From CAYYWP01 sp050176585 (GTDB lineage: Bacteria > Desulfobacterota > Binatia > HRBIN30 > CADEER01), in the NCBI GenBank assembly GCA_050176585.1, contig JBFXHX010000011.1, positions 1 through 64,000 of the forward strand: 64,000 nucleotides of DNA, in the 5' to 3' direction. Position numbers and translations under genes: made by a program. Below, one piece after another: positions 35,717 through 44,610 of the stretch. Numbering within the stretch: the first letter of the stretch is position 1; every line of letters begins with the position of its first letter. The notes beneath the pieces are model-generated. The model worked only from the letters and a program-made list of their open reading frames with translations. It was not told the origin of the DNA and made no database searches.

Positions 35717-35820
35717 CACCACCTCCCGCCTGCTCGTCGCCAGGCGGCGAGCGAGGTGTCGATGCCATGCGCAGCACCAATTGCCAAGCGGGCCGGCGCT
35801 GGGCGGGTCACGCGCGCCGA

Positions 35821-36099
35821 TCAACCCTCGAGCTCGAATGGGAGCTGGTGCCGCTTCGCCGCATTACACGCGCGACAGGCGGGCACCACGTTGCCCTTGG
35901 TCGAGCGGCCGCCGCGGATGATGGGCACGAGGTGGTCCATGGTCAGCGACTTGGCCCCGACCTGGGCGCCGCAATAGTGACAGATGCCCGGCGCGCACCG
36001 GCGCTTCCACCATGGGGAAGCGCGCAATGCGCGCGCTTTGACGCGCTCGCGTTTGATCGCCGCGTCGTCGACTTCGACGAGAAACCCACCGCCGCTCAC
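35821..36099 (-). CDS. HNH endonuclease
   Basis: The product is 92 residues with a GTG start (weak ribosome site). The C-terminal half holds ICHYCGAQVG and ACRACNAAKR (two CxxC zinc knuckles) around TMDHLVPIIRGGRSTKGN, the His-Asn-His catalytic element with DH...GG...N. This is the small HNH fold typical of phage nucleases and of restriction enzymes like McrA relatives. It is followed on the same strand by the MT-A70 gene. No capsid, integrase or portal gene is nearby. Confidence 0.87.
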   Translation of the reverse strand: MSGGGFLVEVDDAAIKRERVKARALRASPWWKRRCAPGICHYCGAQVGAKSLTMDHLVPIIRGGRSTKGNVVPACRACNAAKRHQLPFELEG

Positions 36100-36564
36100 C
36101 GGCTGAGGCTACGGGAGCGCGACCGCGCGGCGCAAGTGGGCTTCGTTGAGCTCACGGAGCGTCACCCATGTGCGCCGTGGGGACTGGCGCGCTCGGGAAA
36201 AGACGACGGGAGCCCCGACCCATTCTGAACATCACGACCAACGGCTGCGGTGAACGCCGCAGTGAGAAGGGAGGCTCTGGTCCGGCAACGCGTCGGCGTC
36301 CACGCACGATTTCGGCGCTCACGCGAAGGAATGGTCGTCACCTGGGGAGTGACACGTGCTCGAGTGGTGACACTGGAGGGCGCCGCTCCCCAGCGTCGCG
36401 GCCATTGCCCTTCGCGACGAGCCTATCCGTTGGCGCTTTCCGCGGCCCGGCGCCGCGATCCGACAACAAGCGGGAGGGATGCACGCTCGTCTTTGAGGCC
36501 ATTGCATGGCGCGCCATGGCAAGCGCGGAGAAGGGGTGCTCGCAATCTGCCGACCGCCTCACGC
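36100..36564. other. Gap without a recognisable gene
   Basis: This 465-bp stretch separates the HNH gene from the subtilase-linked protein. Open frames exist on both strands but their translations are Arg/Ala-rich with no ribosome site and no conserved pattern. It may be decayed accessory DNA associated with the nuclease/methyltransferase pair. Confidence 0.5.
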
Positions 36565-37035
36565 CTACCGGCCGGGCGGCGCCGTCGCGGCGGTGATCGC
36601 GATCTCGGCCAGCACGAAGTCCAAGCCCTTGTAGCGGCCGAGCATGCGCACGTGCGCGCCGGAGGGCGCCGTGCGGAAGCGGTCCAATTCGTCCTTGCTG
36701 CCGCGCAGCAACAGTTGTTCGGGATATTGCTCGCTGCGGTTGAACAGGCTCATGCCCTCGGCCTGCGCCGTCTGCGCGCGCACGACGCCGAAGCGGCGAA
36801 CCACGTCTCCAGCGCGAATCTGAATCGTGCCAAGCGTGTCCGCGCCTTCCGCGGGATCGACGAAGCCTTCCAGGCGCAGATCCTGCCCGAGCCCGAACGG
36901 CATCGGCCCAGCGGCAGCCGGCGCGGCAGCCAAGACGAGCACGAGCGCGGCGCTGGCCACTGACTCAGCGCCGAGCCGTCGGCAACGAAACGCAGCCCCC
37001 AACCGCGGACGGCGTTCAGGGCGGATTGCATTCAA
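36565..37035 (-). CDS. Exported protein of unknown function linked to the subtilase
   Basis: The product is 156 residues. A basic N-terminus is followed by a hydrophobic segment SVASAALVLVLAAAPAAAG, consistent with export. The mature part is about 110 residues with an OB-fold-like feel: DLRLEGFVDPAEGADTLGTIQIRAG, RFGVVRAQTAQAEGMSLFNR, LLLRGSKDELDRF, VRMLGRYKGLDFVLAEI. No catalytic motif is seen. Its start lies 20 bp inside the end of the subtilase gene upstream, so the two are likely co-transcribed. A function such as a binding or inhibitor partner is only conjecture. Confidence 0.65.
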   Translation of the reverse strand: MNAIRPERRPRLGAAFRCRRLGAESVASAALVLVLAAAPAAAGPMPFGLGQDLRLEGFVDPAEGADTLGTIQIRAGDVVRRFGVVRAQTAQAEGMSLFNRSEQYPEQLLLRGSKDELDRFRTAPSGAHVRMLGRYKGLDFVLAEIAITAATAPPGR

Positions 37036-38782
37036 AGCGCAACCGGTCGTAATCCGCGCGCGTCGCGCCCGACACGCGCATCCGAATTTCCCCCCGGCCC
37101 GGGCCGCCGCCCGGCGGCCGCTCGACTACGAACGGGACCGGGCTGGAACAGGCATTCGCGCCCGTGAAGGGGAAGGCCGGCACTGCGAAAGCCAACGCCT
37201 CCGCGTTCGTGCGCTCGACGGTCCCCGGCGGCGCATCGAGGCGCGGGGCGATCATCGCAAGCTGCTCCAGCGGCTCCGGCACAGCGCAGTCGGCCAGCAG
37301 CGGATCGCGCATGTTCAAGCAGACGGACACGCCGAACGTACAGATGCCGGGCGTGGAGTCGCCGTCGCACAGCGGATCGTTGTCGGTGCAGGTCGCGGAC
37401 GAATACGCGCGCGCGTCCACCGCCTCCGGCGGGAGAACACTGAATTCGAGCAGGCAGTCGCTGCGGCGTCCGCCGCCGCCGCGCACGAGCTCGGGCGCGC
37501 GCATCGCTGCCCCAAGCGCGGCAAACGCATCCACGCGGGGCGTGGTACGGCCGCTGCGCGGATCGAGCACGGGCGTGCCACTCTCGCCGAGCAGGGCGAC
37601 GACCTGCTCCGCTCGCAAACCGGGCCGCGCGGACAGCAGCAGCGCCGCGGCCCCAGCTGCATGCGGCGCGGCCATGGACGTGCCGGACTGCATGAAGAGC
37701 CCACCGCCCAAGCCGTCCGAGATGATGTCGACTCCGGGCGCCAGCAGATCCATGCCGCCTTTGTTCGTGAAGCTCGCGATCATATCGACGTCGTTTACCG
37801 CGCCGACCGCAACCGCCCGCGAAACGCACGCCGGCGCGTTGACGGCGTTGGCGCGGCCGTTGTTGCCGGTGGCCGCGAACAACATCGCCCCGCGCTGCCA
37901 GAGCTGCTCGATCGCATCGGCGAACAGCTGATTGGTCGCGCACCCTTCCTGATCGCCGCAGTTGCGCTCACACCCCGGGGAGTACTGACCCTGGCTGACC
38001 AGGCTCATGTTCACCACCCGGACATCCGAACGCTCGGCGGCGATCCAGTCGAGCGCGGCGATCCAGTCGGAGAGAAACCCCCGGTTGCGATCATCGAGCA
38101 CCCGCACCGCGAGCAGTTCGGCGCCGGGTGCCATTCCCACCGGCGCCACGCGACCGCGCGACAGCGCGATGCCGGCGACATGTGGACCGTGCGGGTCGGT
38201 GGTGGCGGCGCTGCCGGGGCCGGACGCGCGCGCTTCGCCGTTCGGGCAGCAGGGATTGCGCGAGAGGCCGCCGGAGATGCCACCGCGGCAGAAGCACTCC
38301 TCGTGCACGAGCGCATCGGCGATGTCGGGATGCGCCGCGTCGATGCCGTTGTCGACGATCGCGATCACGCTGCCCCTGCCGTCCACGCTGCGCGCGTGCA
38401 CGCGCTCGGCGCGCACCTGCGGCACGCTGCCGCCGAGGGCGGCCGTGCCGAGCCCGTCCAGGTCGATGCGCTCCACGTCCGGGTTGCGCCGCAATTCGTC
38501 GAGCGCCGCGCGGGTGACCCGCGCCGCGAATCCGGGCACCGTCTGATACGCGTGCGTGACCTCTACGCCGTCGGCAATGGCGGCGAGCACGGCGGCGCGC
38601 CGGCGGCTCATCAGCGCTCCGCGTTCCGGAGCGGCACCGGGCGCCGGCGCGCGCAGGCGCACCACGACGGAGGCCTCGCCCAGGCGATCCGCATCCTCTT
38701 GGGCCGCGCCGCTGACCACCGCGCCGCCTGCCGGACACACGAGCAACAACCCGAGCACGGCCAGCGCGATGCAGCAGAGCAT
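37016..38782 (-). CDS. Secreted subtilisin-like serine protease (S8) with propeptide
   Basis: The product is 588 residues. Signal-like N-terminus LAVLGLLLVCPAGG; residues about 30-110 resemble the I9 propeptide (VVVRLRAPAP, HAYQTVPGFAARVT, LRRNPDVERIDLD). The catalytic triad is Asp144 (IAIVDNGIDAAHPD), His198 (DPHGPHVAGIA) and Ser369 (SGTSMAAPHAAG), with the oxyanion Asn in FAATGNNGRAN. The usual DTG around the Asp is DNG here. About 150 residues after the protease domain are Cys-rich (CTDNDPLCDGDSTPGIC) and may be an extra binding domain. Many Cys residues suggest a disulfide-stabilised extracellular enzyme. It is followed by the small exported protein in an overlapping arrangement. Confidence 0.9.
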   Translation of the reverse strand: MLCCIALAVLGLLLVCPAGGAVVSGAAQEDADRLGEASVVVRLRAPAPGAAPERGALMSRRRAAVLAAIADGVEVTHAYQTVPGFAARVTRAALDELRRNPDVERIDLDGLGTAALGGSVPQVRAERVHARSVDGRGSVIAIVDNGIDAAHPDIADALVHEECFCRGGISGGLSRNPCCPNGEARASGPGSAATTDPHGPHVAGIALSRGRVAPVGMAPGAELLAVRVLDDRNRGFLSDWIAALDWIAAERSDVRVVNMSLVSQGQYSPGCERNCGDQEGCATNQLFADAIEQLWQRGAMLFAATGNNGRANAVNAPACVSRAVAVGAVNDVDMIASFTNKGGMDLLAPGVDIISDGLGGGLFMQSGTSMAAPHAAGAAALLLSARPGLRAEQVVALLGESGTPVLDPRSGRTTPRVDAFAALGAAMRAPELVRGGGGRRSDCLLEFSVLPPEAVDARAYSSATCTDNDPLCDGDSTPGICTFGVSVCLNMRDPLLADCAVPEPLEQLAMIAPRLDAPPGTVERTNAEALAFAVPAFPFTGANACSSPVPFVVERPPGGGPGRGEIRMRVSGATRADYDRLRFECNPP

Positions 38783-38880
38783 TCATCCATTACACGGGGG
38801 CGCCCGCGCCATTGCAACTCCGATCTGCGCGGTGCGGCGCGCTTTGCACCGCACGGCGGCGCGCGTTAATGCCCGCGGCG

Positions 38881-39972
38881 ATGGCCACCGAGCGGTCCGC
38901 GATCGCCGTCCTGGGCGCGACGGGCTTCACGGGCCGGCTCGTGGCCCACGCCCTGCGCGAGCGCCGCGCGCCGCTGCTGCTCGCCGGCCGGAGCCGATCC
39001 CGGCTCGAAGCGCTGGCGCGCGCGCTCGGCGGGGCGGATTTCGCGGTGGCGCGCGTGGAAGACTCCGCCTCGCTCGACGCGCTGGCGCGGCGCGCGCGGG
39101 TGCTGATCAACTGCGCGGGGCCGTTCGTGGATCTCGGCGAGCCCGTCGTGCGCGCCGCCATCGGCGCCGGTGCGCATTACGCGGATACCACGGGCGAACA
39201 GCCGTTCGTGCACGACGTATTCGCGCACGATAGCTGGGCGCGAGAACGGCGGGTAGCCGTGATCCCCGCCCTGGCATTCGAGATCGCGCTGGCGGACTGC
39301 GCCGCCGCTCTGGCCGCGCGTGGCCTCGACGAGGTCGAAACGGTGGAGGTCGCTTACGCCGTGCGGTTCCACGCGAGCCAGGGCACCAAACGGTCCGCCC
39401 TGCGCATGCTCGAGCGGCGCGGGCTCGGCTACGGCGACGGCCGATGGGTCGAGGAAGCACCGGGGCATCACTCGGCCGTGGTCGAGCTGCCGCTCGGTCG
39501 CCGGGCGGCGGTGAGTTTTCCGGGCGCGGAGGTGGTCACGATCCCGCGCCACATCGCCGCCCGCACCGTGCGTGCGCTCATGTGCGTTCCGCGGGGGGTC
39601 GCGACCGTCGCACACGTGCTCGGGCCGGCGCTGCCGGCGCTCGCCAGCTCTCCGCTGGGCGCGCTCGCGCGACGCTGGCTCGGCAGCGGCACGGCCGGCC
39701 CGGACCTCGCGACGCGCCGCCGGGACACCTTCGTGATCGCCGTCGACGTGCGCGGCCGGCGCGCCGGATCCGCCGCGGCTCGTCGGGTCATGGTCACCGG
39801 CTGTGATCCATACGCCCTGACCGCCGCGATCGCGGCGCAGGGAGCCATATGGCTCGCCGGCGGCGAGCACCGCTGCAGCGGCGTGCTGTCTCCGGCGATG
39901 GCATTCGATCCCGCGCGCCTGTTGGATGCCACGACGTCAAACAGCGTGGTGTATACGGAATCGGACATGTGA
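38881..39972 (+). CDS. Saccharopine-dehydrogenase-like / trans-acting enoyl-reductase family protein
   Basis: The product is 363 residues from ATG 38881 (an in-frame ATG at 38869 is possible). The N-terminal Rossmann fold shows IAVLGATGFTGRLVAHAL (GxxGxxG), LLLAGRSRSRLEAL, VLINCAGPFVDLGEPVV, and AGAHYADTTGEQPFVHDVF. The C-terminal part (GTKRSALRMLERRG) is typical of the family annotated as saccharopine dehydrogenase NADP-binding or the mycobacterial trans-acting enoyl reductase that works with polyketide synthases. True lysine-pathway function is unlikely. The substrate is unknown. It is a single-gene unit divergent from the subtilase. Confidence 0.83.
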   Translation: MATERSAIAVLGATGFTGRLVAHALRERRAPLLLAGRSRSRLEALARALGGADFAVARVEDSASLDALARRARVLINCAGPFVDLGEPVVRAAIGAGAHYADTTGEQPFVHDVFAHDSWARERRVAVIPALAFEIALADCAAALAARGLDEVETVEVAYAVRFHASQGTKRSALRMLERRGLGYGDGRWVEEAPGHHSAVVELPLGRRAAVSFPGAEVVTIPRHIAARTVRALMCVPRGVATVAHVLGPALPALASSPLGALARRWLGSGTAGPDLATRRRDTFVIAVDVRGRRAGSAAARRVMVTGCDPYALTAAIAAQGAIWLAGGEHRCSGVLSPAMAFDPARLLDATTSNSVVYTESDM

Positions 39973-39993
39973 CGGCCATTTGTGAATTTCTGA

Positions 39994-40050
39994 TGTAGCC
40001 GCGGCACCCGTGGCCGCACGGCTTCGCGCAGCAATGCCCGGAGCGGTGCT
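39994..40050 (+). repeat. Dispersed double-hairpin repeat, copy 4
   Basis: TGTAGCCGCGGCACCCGTG followed by GCCGCACGGC and CGCGCAGCAATGCCCGG matches the copy at 13383, with a mismatch in the second hairpin stem. It lies just after the saccharopine-dehydrogenase-like gene and before the gamma-glutamyltransferase gene. Confidence 0.7.
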
Positions 40051-40179
40051 GCGTGCCGCCACCACCCCGGTTCAACGCGAAAGCCCGCGAAGGCGTTTCA
40101 TCGCTTCGGGTACGCCGCGTACCGTACCGCCATTGCACGTGGACGCCGGCCGTGAAAGCGTCGGCCAACGCTCACCGCC

Positions 40180-41808
40180 ATGGACCTCTTCTCCTCTCGC
40201 CGCATGGACCGCCCGCGCGACGCGCACCGCTCCATGGTGCTCGGGCGCAACGGCATGGTGTGCACGAGCCAGCCCCTCGCCGCCTTCGCCGCCGCCGAGG
40301 TCTTGCGCGGCGGCGGCAACGCGGTGGATGCGGCCGTGTGTGCGGCCGCGGTGCTGGGCGTGGTCGAGCCGTTCATGACCGGCATCGGCGGCGACTGTTT
40401 CATGCTCATCTGGCGCGCCGACGAACAGTGCCTGTACGGGCTGAACGGGAGCGGGCGCGCGCCGCGCGGCGCCACCTGCGCGGCGCTGGCAGCGCGCGGC
40501 CACACCGCCATGCCGAGCGAGGGTATACTATCGGTCACCGTGCCGGGCGCCGTGGACGCCTGGTGTGAGGCGCTGGCGCGGTGCGGAACGCGCCCGCTGG
40601 GCGCGCTGTTGCAAGCGGCCATCGCGTACGCCGAGGAGGGCTTTCCGGTTAGCGAGATCATCGCGGCGCAGTGGCACCTCACGGCCGGCGCGCTGCAGAC
40701 ACCCGACGGCGTGCGGGCGTTCACCGTCGAGGGCCGCGCGCCGCGCACCGGCGAGGTCGTGCGCTTGCCCGGCCTCGCCCGCAGCCTGCGCGCGCTGGCC
40801 GCAGGCGGCCGCGACGCGCTCTACCGCGGTGAGCTGGGCCGGGCGATGGCCGACTGTTCGCGCGCGCACGGCGGCTTTCTCGACGAGGCGGACCTGGCCG
40901 AGCATACCTCGACGTGGGTGGAGCCCATCAGTACCGCGTACCGCGGCGTGCGCTTGTGCGAGCTGCCGCCGAATGGCCAGGGCCTGACGGCGTTGCTCGC
41001 GCTGAACATCCTCGAGTGCTTCGATCCCGCAGCCCTCGCGGGCGAGCCGGATGCGCGCGTGCACGTGCAGATCGAAGCGCTCAAGCTCGCGTTCGCAGAC
41101 CGCAACCGGTGGATCGCGGATCCCGAGCACGCCCGGATTCCCGTCGATGCGCTGCTCTCGAAGGACTACGCACAGGGCCGTGCCGCCTTGATCCGCCCCG
41201 ACCGGGCATTGAAGCACGTGGCGCCGGGCGGCGTGAGCGCGGCGACCGACACCGTGTACGTGGCCGCCGCCGACCGCTTCGGCAATTTGGTGTCGCTGAT
41301 CAACAGCCTCGGCCGGCCGTTCGGCTCCGGTGTGGTCGCCGGCGATACCGGCATCGTGCTGCAGAATCGCGGCGGCGGCTTCGTGCTCGATCCCGCACAT
41401 CCGAACTGCATCGCGCCTGGCAAACGGCCATTCCACACGATCATCCCCGCAATGGTGCTGCGCGACGGCCGACCGCTGGTCGCGTTGGGCGTGATGGGCG
41501 CCCACATGCAGGCGCAGGGACACGTCCAATTGGTCCAACACCTGGTCGACGGCAGCTGCAACGTCCAAGAAGCGATCGAGCGCCCTCGCTTCAACTTCCT
41601 CGGCGAAGATCGCGTCGCGCTCGAAGCGCCGCTGCTCGCCGCCGCCCGCGAGGCGCTGGCGCGGCGCGGGCACGTGATCGAAGACGAATCCGCCGCCCGG
41701 GGGCACGGCAATTTCGGCGGCGCACAGGCAATCGCCGTCGATCCGGTGAGCGGCGTCTACTGGGGCGGTTCGGATCCGCGCAAGGACGGATGCGCAATCG
41801 GCTTCTGA
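40180..41808 (+). CDS. Gamma-glutamyltransferase-family enzyme
   Basis: The product is 542 residues, in the normal range for the autoprocessed Ntn-hydrolase family that cleaves or transfers the gamma-glutamyl group of glutathione. N-terminal text: SQPLAAFAAAEVLRGGGNAVDAAV, VVEPFMTGIGGDCFMLIW, NGSGRAPRGAT. ELPPNGQGLTALLALNIL is a conserved helix. The nucleophile Thr after the processing site is in ATDTVYVAAADRFGNLVSLINS near residue 356, and GGGFVLDP and PGKRPFHTIIPAMVL follow. No signal peptide is seen, so it is probably a cytoplasmic (YwrD/FpaI-like) enzyme. An in-frame ATG at 40204 is an alternative start. With gshA in the window, glutathione metabolism may be its field. Confidence 0.88.
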   Translation: MDLFSSRRMDRPRDAHRSMVLGRNGMVCTSQPLAAFAAAEVLRGGGNAVDAAVCAAAVLGVVEPFMTGIGGDCFMLIWRADEQCLYGLNGSGRAPRGATCAALAARGHTAMPSEGILSVTVPGAVDAWCEALARCGTRPLGALLQAAIAYAEEGFPVSEIIAAQWHLTAGALQTPDGVRAFTVEGRAPRTGEVVRLPGLARSLRALAAGGRDALYRGELGRAMADCSRAHGGFLDEADLAEHTSTWVEPISTAYRGVRLCELPPNGQGLTALLALNILECFDPAALAGEPDARVHVQIEALKLAFADRNRWIADPEHARIPVDALLSKDYAQGRAALIRPDRALKHVAPGGVSAATDTVYVAAADRFGNLVSLINSLGRPFGSGVVAGDTGIVLQNRGGGFVLDPAHPNCIAPGKRPFHTIIPAMVLRDGRPLVALGVMGAHMQAQGHVQLVQHLVDGSCNVQEAIERPRFNFLGEDRVALEAPLLAAAREALARRGHVIEDESAARGHGNFGGAQAIAVDPVSGVYWGGSDPRKDGCAIGF

Positions 41809-42177
41809 GCGCGCGGTGGCCCGCAGCCCGTACATAGCCGCTCGCCGCTCTGACCGACGCCTGCGCATTCAACGCTTTGAACGTCGCCCCCGGCGAAGAG
41901 GCGCGTTTGGGGCGCGGCGGCCGGCACGAGTCCGGCCGCTACAGCGGGTCCCCGCTGCATCCCGCCCGCGCAGCGGGTTGATCAGGTGATCAGCGACACG
42001 CTCGGGCGCCGCTGCGCTCAGTAAACGGCGCACATCATCGGCAACGATGGCAGTGCCGCGCCGCGCGCATGCGGATTTGTCGGCCCCGCGCGAGCTCGTG
42101 GCATGGTTTCCACGGGCATGTGCGCGGTGCGCATTGGCATCGCGGTTGCTGTGAACAGACGAGCCCGCGCGACGCGC
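41809..42177. other. Intergenic region with a GC-rich palindrome
   Basis: No gene is recognised in this 369-bp stretch. GCGGCCGG-cacgagt-CCGGCCGC at about 41918-41942, followed by TACAG, forms an 8-bp hairpin. Read on the other strand it begins CTGTAGCGGCC, reminiscent of the TGTAGCCGCGG start of the dispersed repeats. It may terminate transcription of the gamma-glutamyltransferase gene. Confidence 0.45.
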
Positions 42178-42480
42178 ATGTCGCAAACCGTGATCGTTGT
42201 CGAGGATGAGATCGGCTTCAACCGCAGCGCCGCCGTGAGCGTGCGCGTCTGGCGCACCGCGGCCGGAGCGCGCGAGCGTTGGTTCGGCTACGCCGGCAGC
42301 GTGGACGCCCTCGCGCTCGGCGCCGTCATGCAGTTGGTCGGACGGCTGATGGCGGCGAATCCCGGCGATTGGACTGTTGAGTTGAGCGCAGCGGGCACGC
42401 CTGGCGATCGGCCACACGGCTCGACGACGGGTGTTCCCTGCCCGGTCGACGTCCGCGCGCTATTGGCACTGCTCGCATAG
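42178..42480 (+). CDS. Small hypothetical protein
   Basis: The product would be 100 residues from ATG 42178 (MSQTVIVVEDEIGFN). The text (SVRVWRTAAGARERWFGYAGSVDALALGAVMQLVGRLMAANPGD split over a beta strand and a helix) looks like real protein, with alternating hydrophobics and low Arg, unlike the antisense reading of the region. No family is recognised. The ribosome site is poor. The gene precedes the Nudix gene by about 70 bases in the same direction. Confidence 0.45.
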   Translation: MSQTVIVVEDEIGFNRSAAVSVRVWRTAAGARERWFGYAGSVDALALGAVMQLVGRLMAANPGDWTVELSAAGTPGDRPHGSTTGVPCPVDVRALLALLA

Positions 42481-42552
42481 ACCCACGGCTTCGCCATCGG
42501 CACACCGAGCGCCGATTGGCCGGTGGTCGGGCACGTGCTAGCCGTCCGCCAC

Positions 42553-43077
42553 ATGAGCCAAACGCGCGCGGTGTACACGGGTCGCATCATCACGGTGACT
42601 CTCGAGGAGGCCGTCCTGCCGAGTGGCAAACGGGTGGAGTTGGAGATGATCCGCCACCCCGGCGCGGCGGCGATCGTCGCGCTGGACGACGGCGATTGCG
42701 TCTCACTGGTGCACCAGTTCCGCCACGCGACGGGCGGATTCATCTGGGAAATACCGGCCGGCACCCTCGGCCGCAGCGAAGCGCCGGAGGCATGCGCCCG
42801 GCGCGAGCTGCAAGAGGAAGCCGGCCTGGTCGCGCAGCAATGGACGCCGCTTGGCCACATCTTCACCGCGCCGGGATTCTGTGACGAGCGCATCCACCTG
42901 TTTCTGGCGCGCCAGCTGTCCCCCGCGCCGGCCCAGCTCGATGCGGACGAGGAGCTGACCCCCGCGCGGGTTCCGTTGAGAGAAGCCTTGGCGATGGTGC
43001 GCCGCGGCGATATTTGCGACGCCAAATCGATCGCCGGCTTGCACCGCGCCGCGATCGAGCTCGGGCGGATCAGCTAG
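42553..43077 (+). CDS. Nudix hydrolase, ADP-ribose-pyrophosphatase-like
   Basis: The product is 174 residues from ATG 42553. The Nudix box runs from residue 72 as GTLGRSEAPEACARRELQEEAGL, fitting Gx5Ex7REUxEExGU. The preceding FIWEIPAGTL and SLVHQFRHATGG and the N-terminal RAVYTGRIITVTLEEAVLPSGKRVELE are those of the NudF/ADP-ribose pyrophosphatase branch; FTAPGFCDERIHLFLAR is the downstream loop. It hydrolyses ADP-ribose or a related nucleoside diphosphate linked to X. A macrodomain gene at the right end of the window acts on related ADP-ribose compounds. Confidence 0.88.
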   Translation: MSQTRAVYTGRIITVTLEEAVLPSGKRVELEMIRHPGAAAIVALDDGDCVSLVHQFRHATGGFIWEIPAGTLGRSEAPEACARRELQEEAGLVAQQWTPLGHIFTAPGFCDERIHLFLARQLSPAPAQLDADEELTPARVPLREALAMVRRGDICDAKSIAGLHRAAIELGRIS

Positions 43078-43095
43078 CGGCGCGCGCCCGAGCGC

Positions 43096-44424
43096 CTAGG
43101 CAACGGACGGCGCGAACTCGGCGGGGCGGCTGGCGGCCGCCGCGGCACTGCGGGCCATCGGCACCCAGAGCCGGAACCAGGCGCCCCGCGTCTGCGCGGC
43201 GTCAAGCGTGAGCTCGCCGCCCATCGCGGTGGCGATGGCGCCGGCGATGTAGAGGCCGAGGCCAGTGCTGCGGCGGCCGGCGACGTCGGTGCCGTCTTGA
43301 AACCGGGCGAACACCGTAGCCGCACGCTCGGGCGGAATCCCGGGGCCGCTATCGCCGACCACGGCGACGAGCCCGCCGTCCTCCGCCTCCACCCGCATCG
43401 TGATCACGCCATCGGCAGGCGTGTACTTGATCGCGTTGTCCAGCAGGTTCGCGAGGCAACGCTCCGTCTGCAGGGGATCGATCCACGCATCCGGCAACGG
43501 GCGCGCGAGCTCGAGTCGCACGTGCAGCCGTTTCAGCGCCAGCGCTGGACGGTATGCATCCACCAGATCTTCGACGATGCGGTCGAGCGAGACGCGCCGC
43601 GACACCACGCGCAGAGCGCGCGCTTCGATCTGATTCAACTCCAGGAAGTTGAGCGCGAGGGATTCCATCCGCTTCAAGCTCAGCACGACCTGCCCGGCCA
43701 ACTCGCGCGTCGGCGCTTCTCCCTCGGGCAGGCGGTCGTACAGGAGCGCGGCCGACTGCATGGCCAGCCACAGCGGCTGTTTCAGGTCGTGTGTGACCGT
43801 GGACAGCAGCTCGGTGCGCGCTTGTGCGCGCTCGCGCGCTTCGGCCATGGCGCGCTCCCGGCGGCGCACGCGGTCGATGAAGAAGCCGTAAAACGCGCCG
43901 GTGAGCAGGAGAAACGGCAAGCGCAACAGGATCGCCGGGCGCATGATCTCCGCGACGCCATTCTGGAGGAACAGATAGCCGAGGTATGCCGCGGTGGTGA
44001 GAACCGGCGCCCAGAGATTCAGCCACGGGCGGTCGCTGATGGAGGCCAACAGGATGATGGTGAAGTAGAACACGAAGACGTCGGCTTCGACGTTCGGCGT
44101 CAGCAACAGCGCGCACGAGATCGCGCCGGTATCGACCAAGATGAGTGTGACGTCGAAGGCGGCGTGGCCGAGCAGGGGAAGCGGTAGGTACGCGATCAGG
44201 AGATTGCTCGCGATGTATGTGACCGCGAACGCGACCACCCCGGGCGGCGGCGCGCCGTCGGACGCGCTGAAGATCAGCAGGTAACTGACCGCGAGAGTCA
44301 GCCCGGTTCGCACCAGCACCAGAATGCGCCGGCGCTCGCGCAGCGCGGCGGCGTCAGCGGCGTCTTGTAGAGCAGCGGGTGAGCCGAGCGGCGGCGCGGC
44401 GGATGCGGCGTTGGGCGCGGACAT
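43096..44424 (-). CDS. Membrane-bound sensor histidine kinase (orphan)
   Basis: The product is 442 residues from ATG 44424. Residues 30-185 hold five to six hydrophobic segments (7TM-like or MASE-type input) with no periplasmic sensor domain. The HisKA box is STVTHDLKQPLWLAMQ with His212. The ATPase domain has CLANLLDNAIKYTP (N box), VVGDSGPGIP (G1) and GLGLYIAGAIATAMGG (G2). No response regulator gene adjoins it; neighbours are Nudix and acyl-CoA dehydrogenase genes. An open frame continues far upstream but overlaps the acyl-CoA dehydrogenase on the other strand and is not credible. The signal is unknown. Confidence 0.88.
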   Translation of the reverse strand: MSAPNAASAAPPLGSPAALQDAADAAALRERRRILVLVRTGLTLAVSYLLIFSASDGAPPPGVVAFAVTYIASNLLIAYLPLPLLGHAAFDVTLILVDTGAISCALLLTPNVEADVFVFYFTIILLASISDRPWLNLWAPVLTTAAYLGYLFLQNGVAEIMRPAILLRLPFLLLTGAFYGFFIDRVRRRERAMAEARERAQARTELLSTVTHDLKQPLWLAMQSAALLYDRLPEGEAPTRELAGQVVLSLKRMESLALNFLELNQIEARALRVVSRRVSLDRIVEDLVDAYRPALALKRLHVRLELARPLPDAWIDPLQTERCLANLLDNAIKYTPADGVITMRVEAEDGGLVAVVGDSGPGIPPERAATVFARFQDGTDVAGRRSTGLGLYIAGAIATAMGGELTLDAAQTRGAWFRLWVPMARSAAAAASRPAEFAPSVA

Positions 44425-44610
44425 GCGGTGACGGCGGTTATGCACGATGCGTGCCGCTGAATCCGAACTGGGGTCAGACCTAGCCGCACCGGCCGCATGC
44501 GAACTGACCGGTGAACCGTGCGTTGCCGCAGCACTGCCCGTGTGTCGAAACAATGACGCGCGGCGCCCGGCGCATTGACCCCCCCGCCCCCGCGGGATAG
44601 CGAGGGCCGC

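Noticed and set aside
36827..38869. A 680-codon plus-strand open frame antisense to the subtilase
   Set aside because: The minus strand has the catalytic triad, signal peptide and propeptide in order; the plus reading has no motif.
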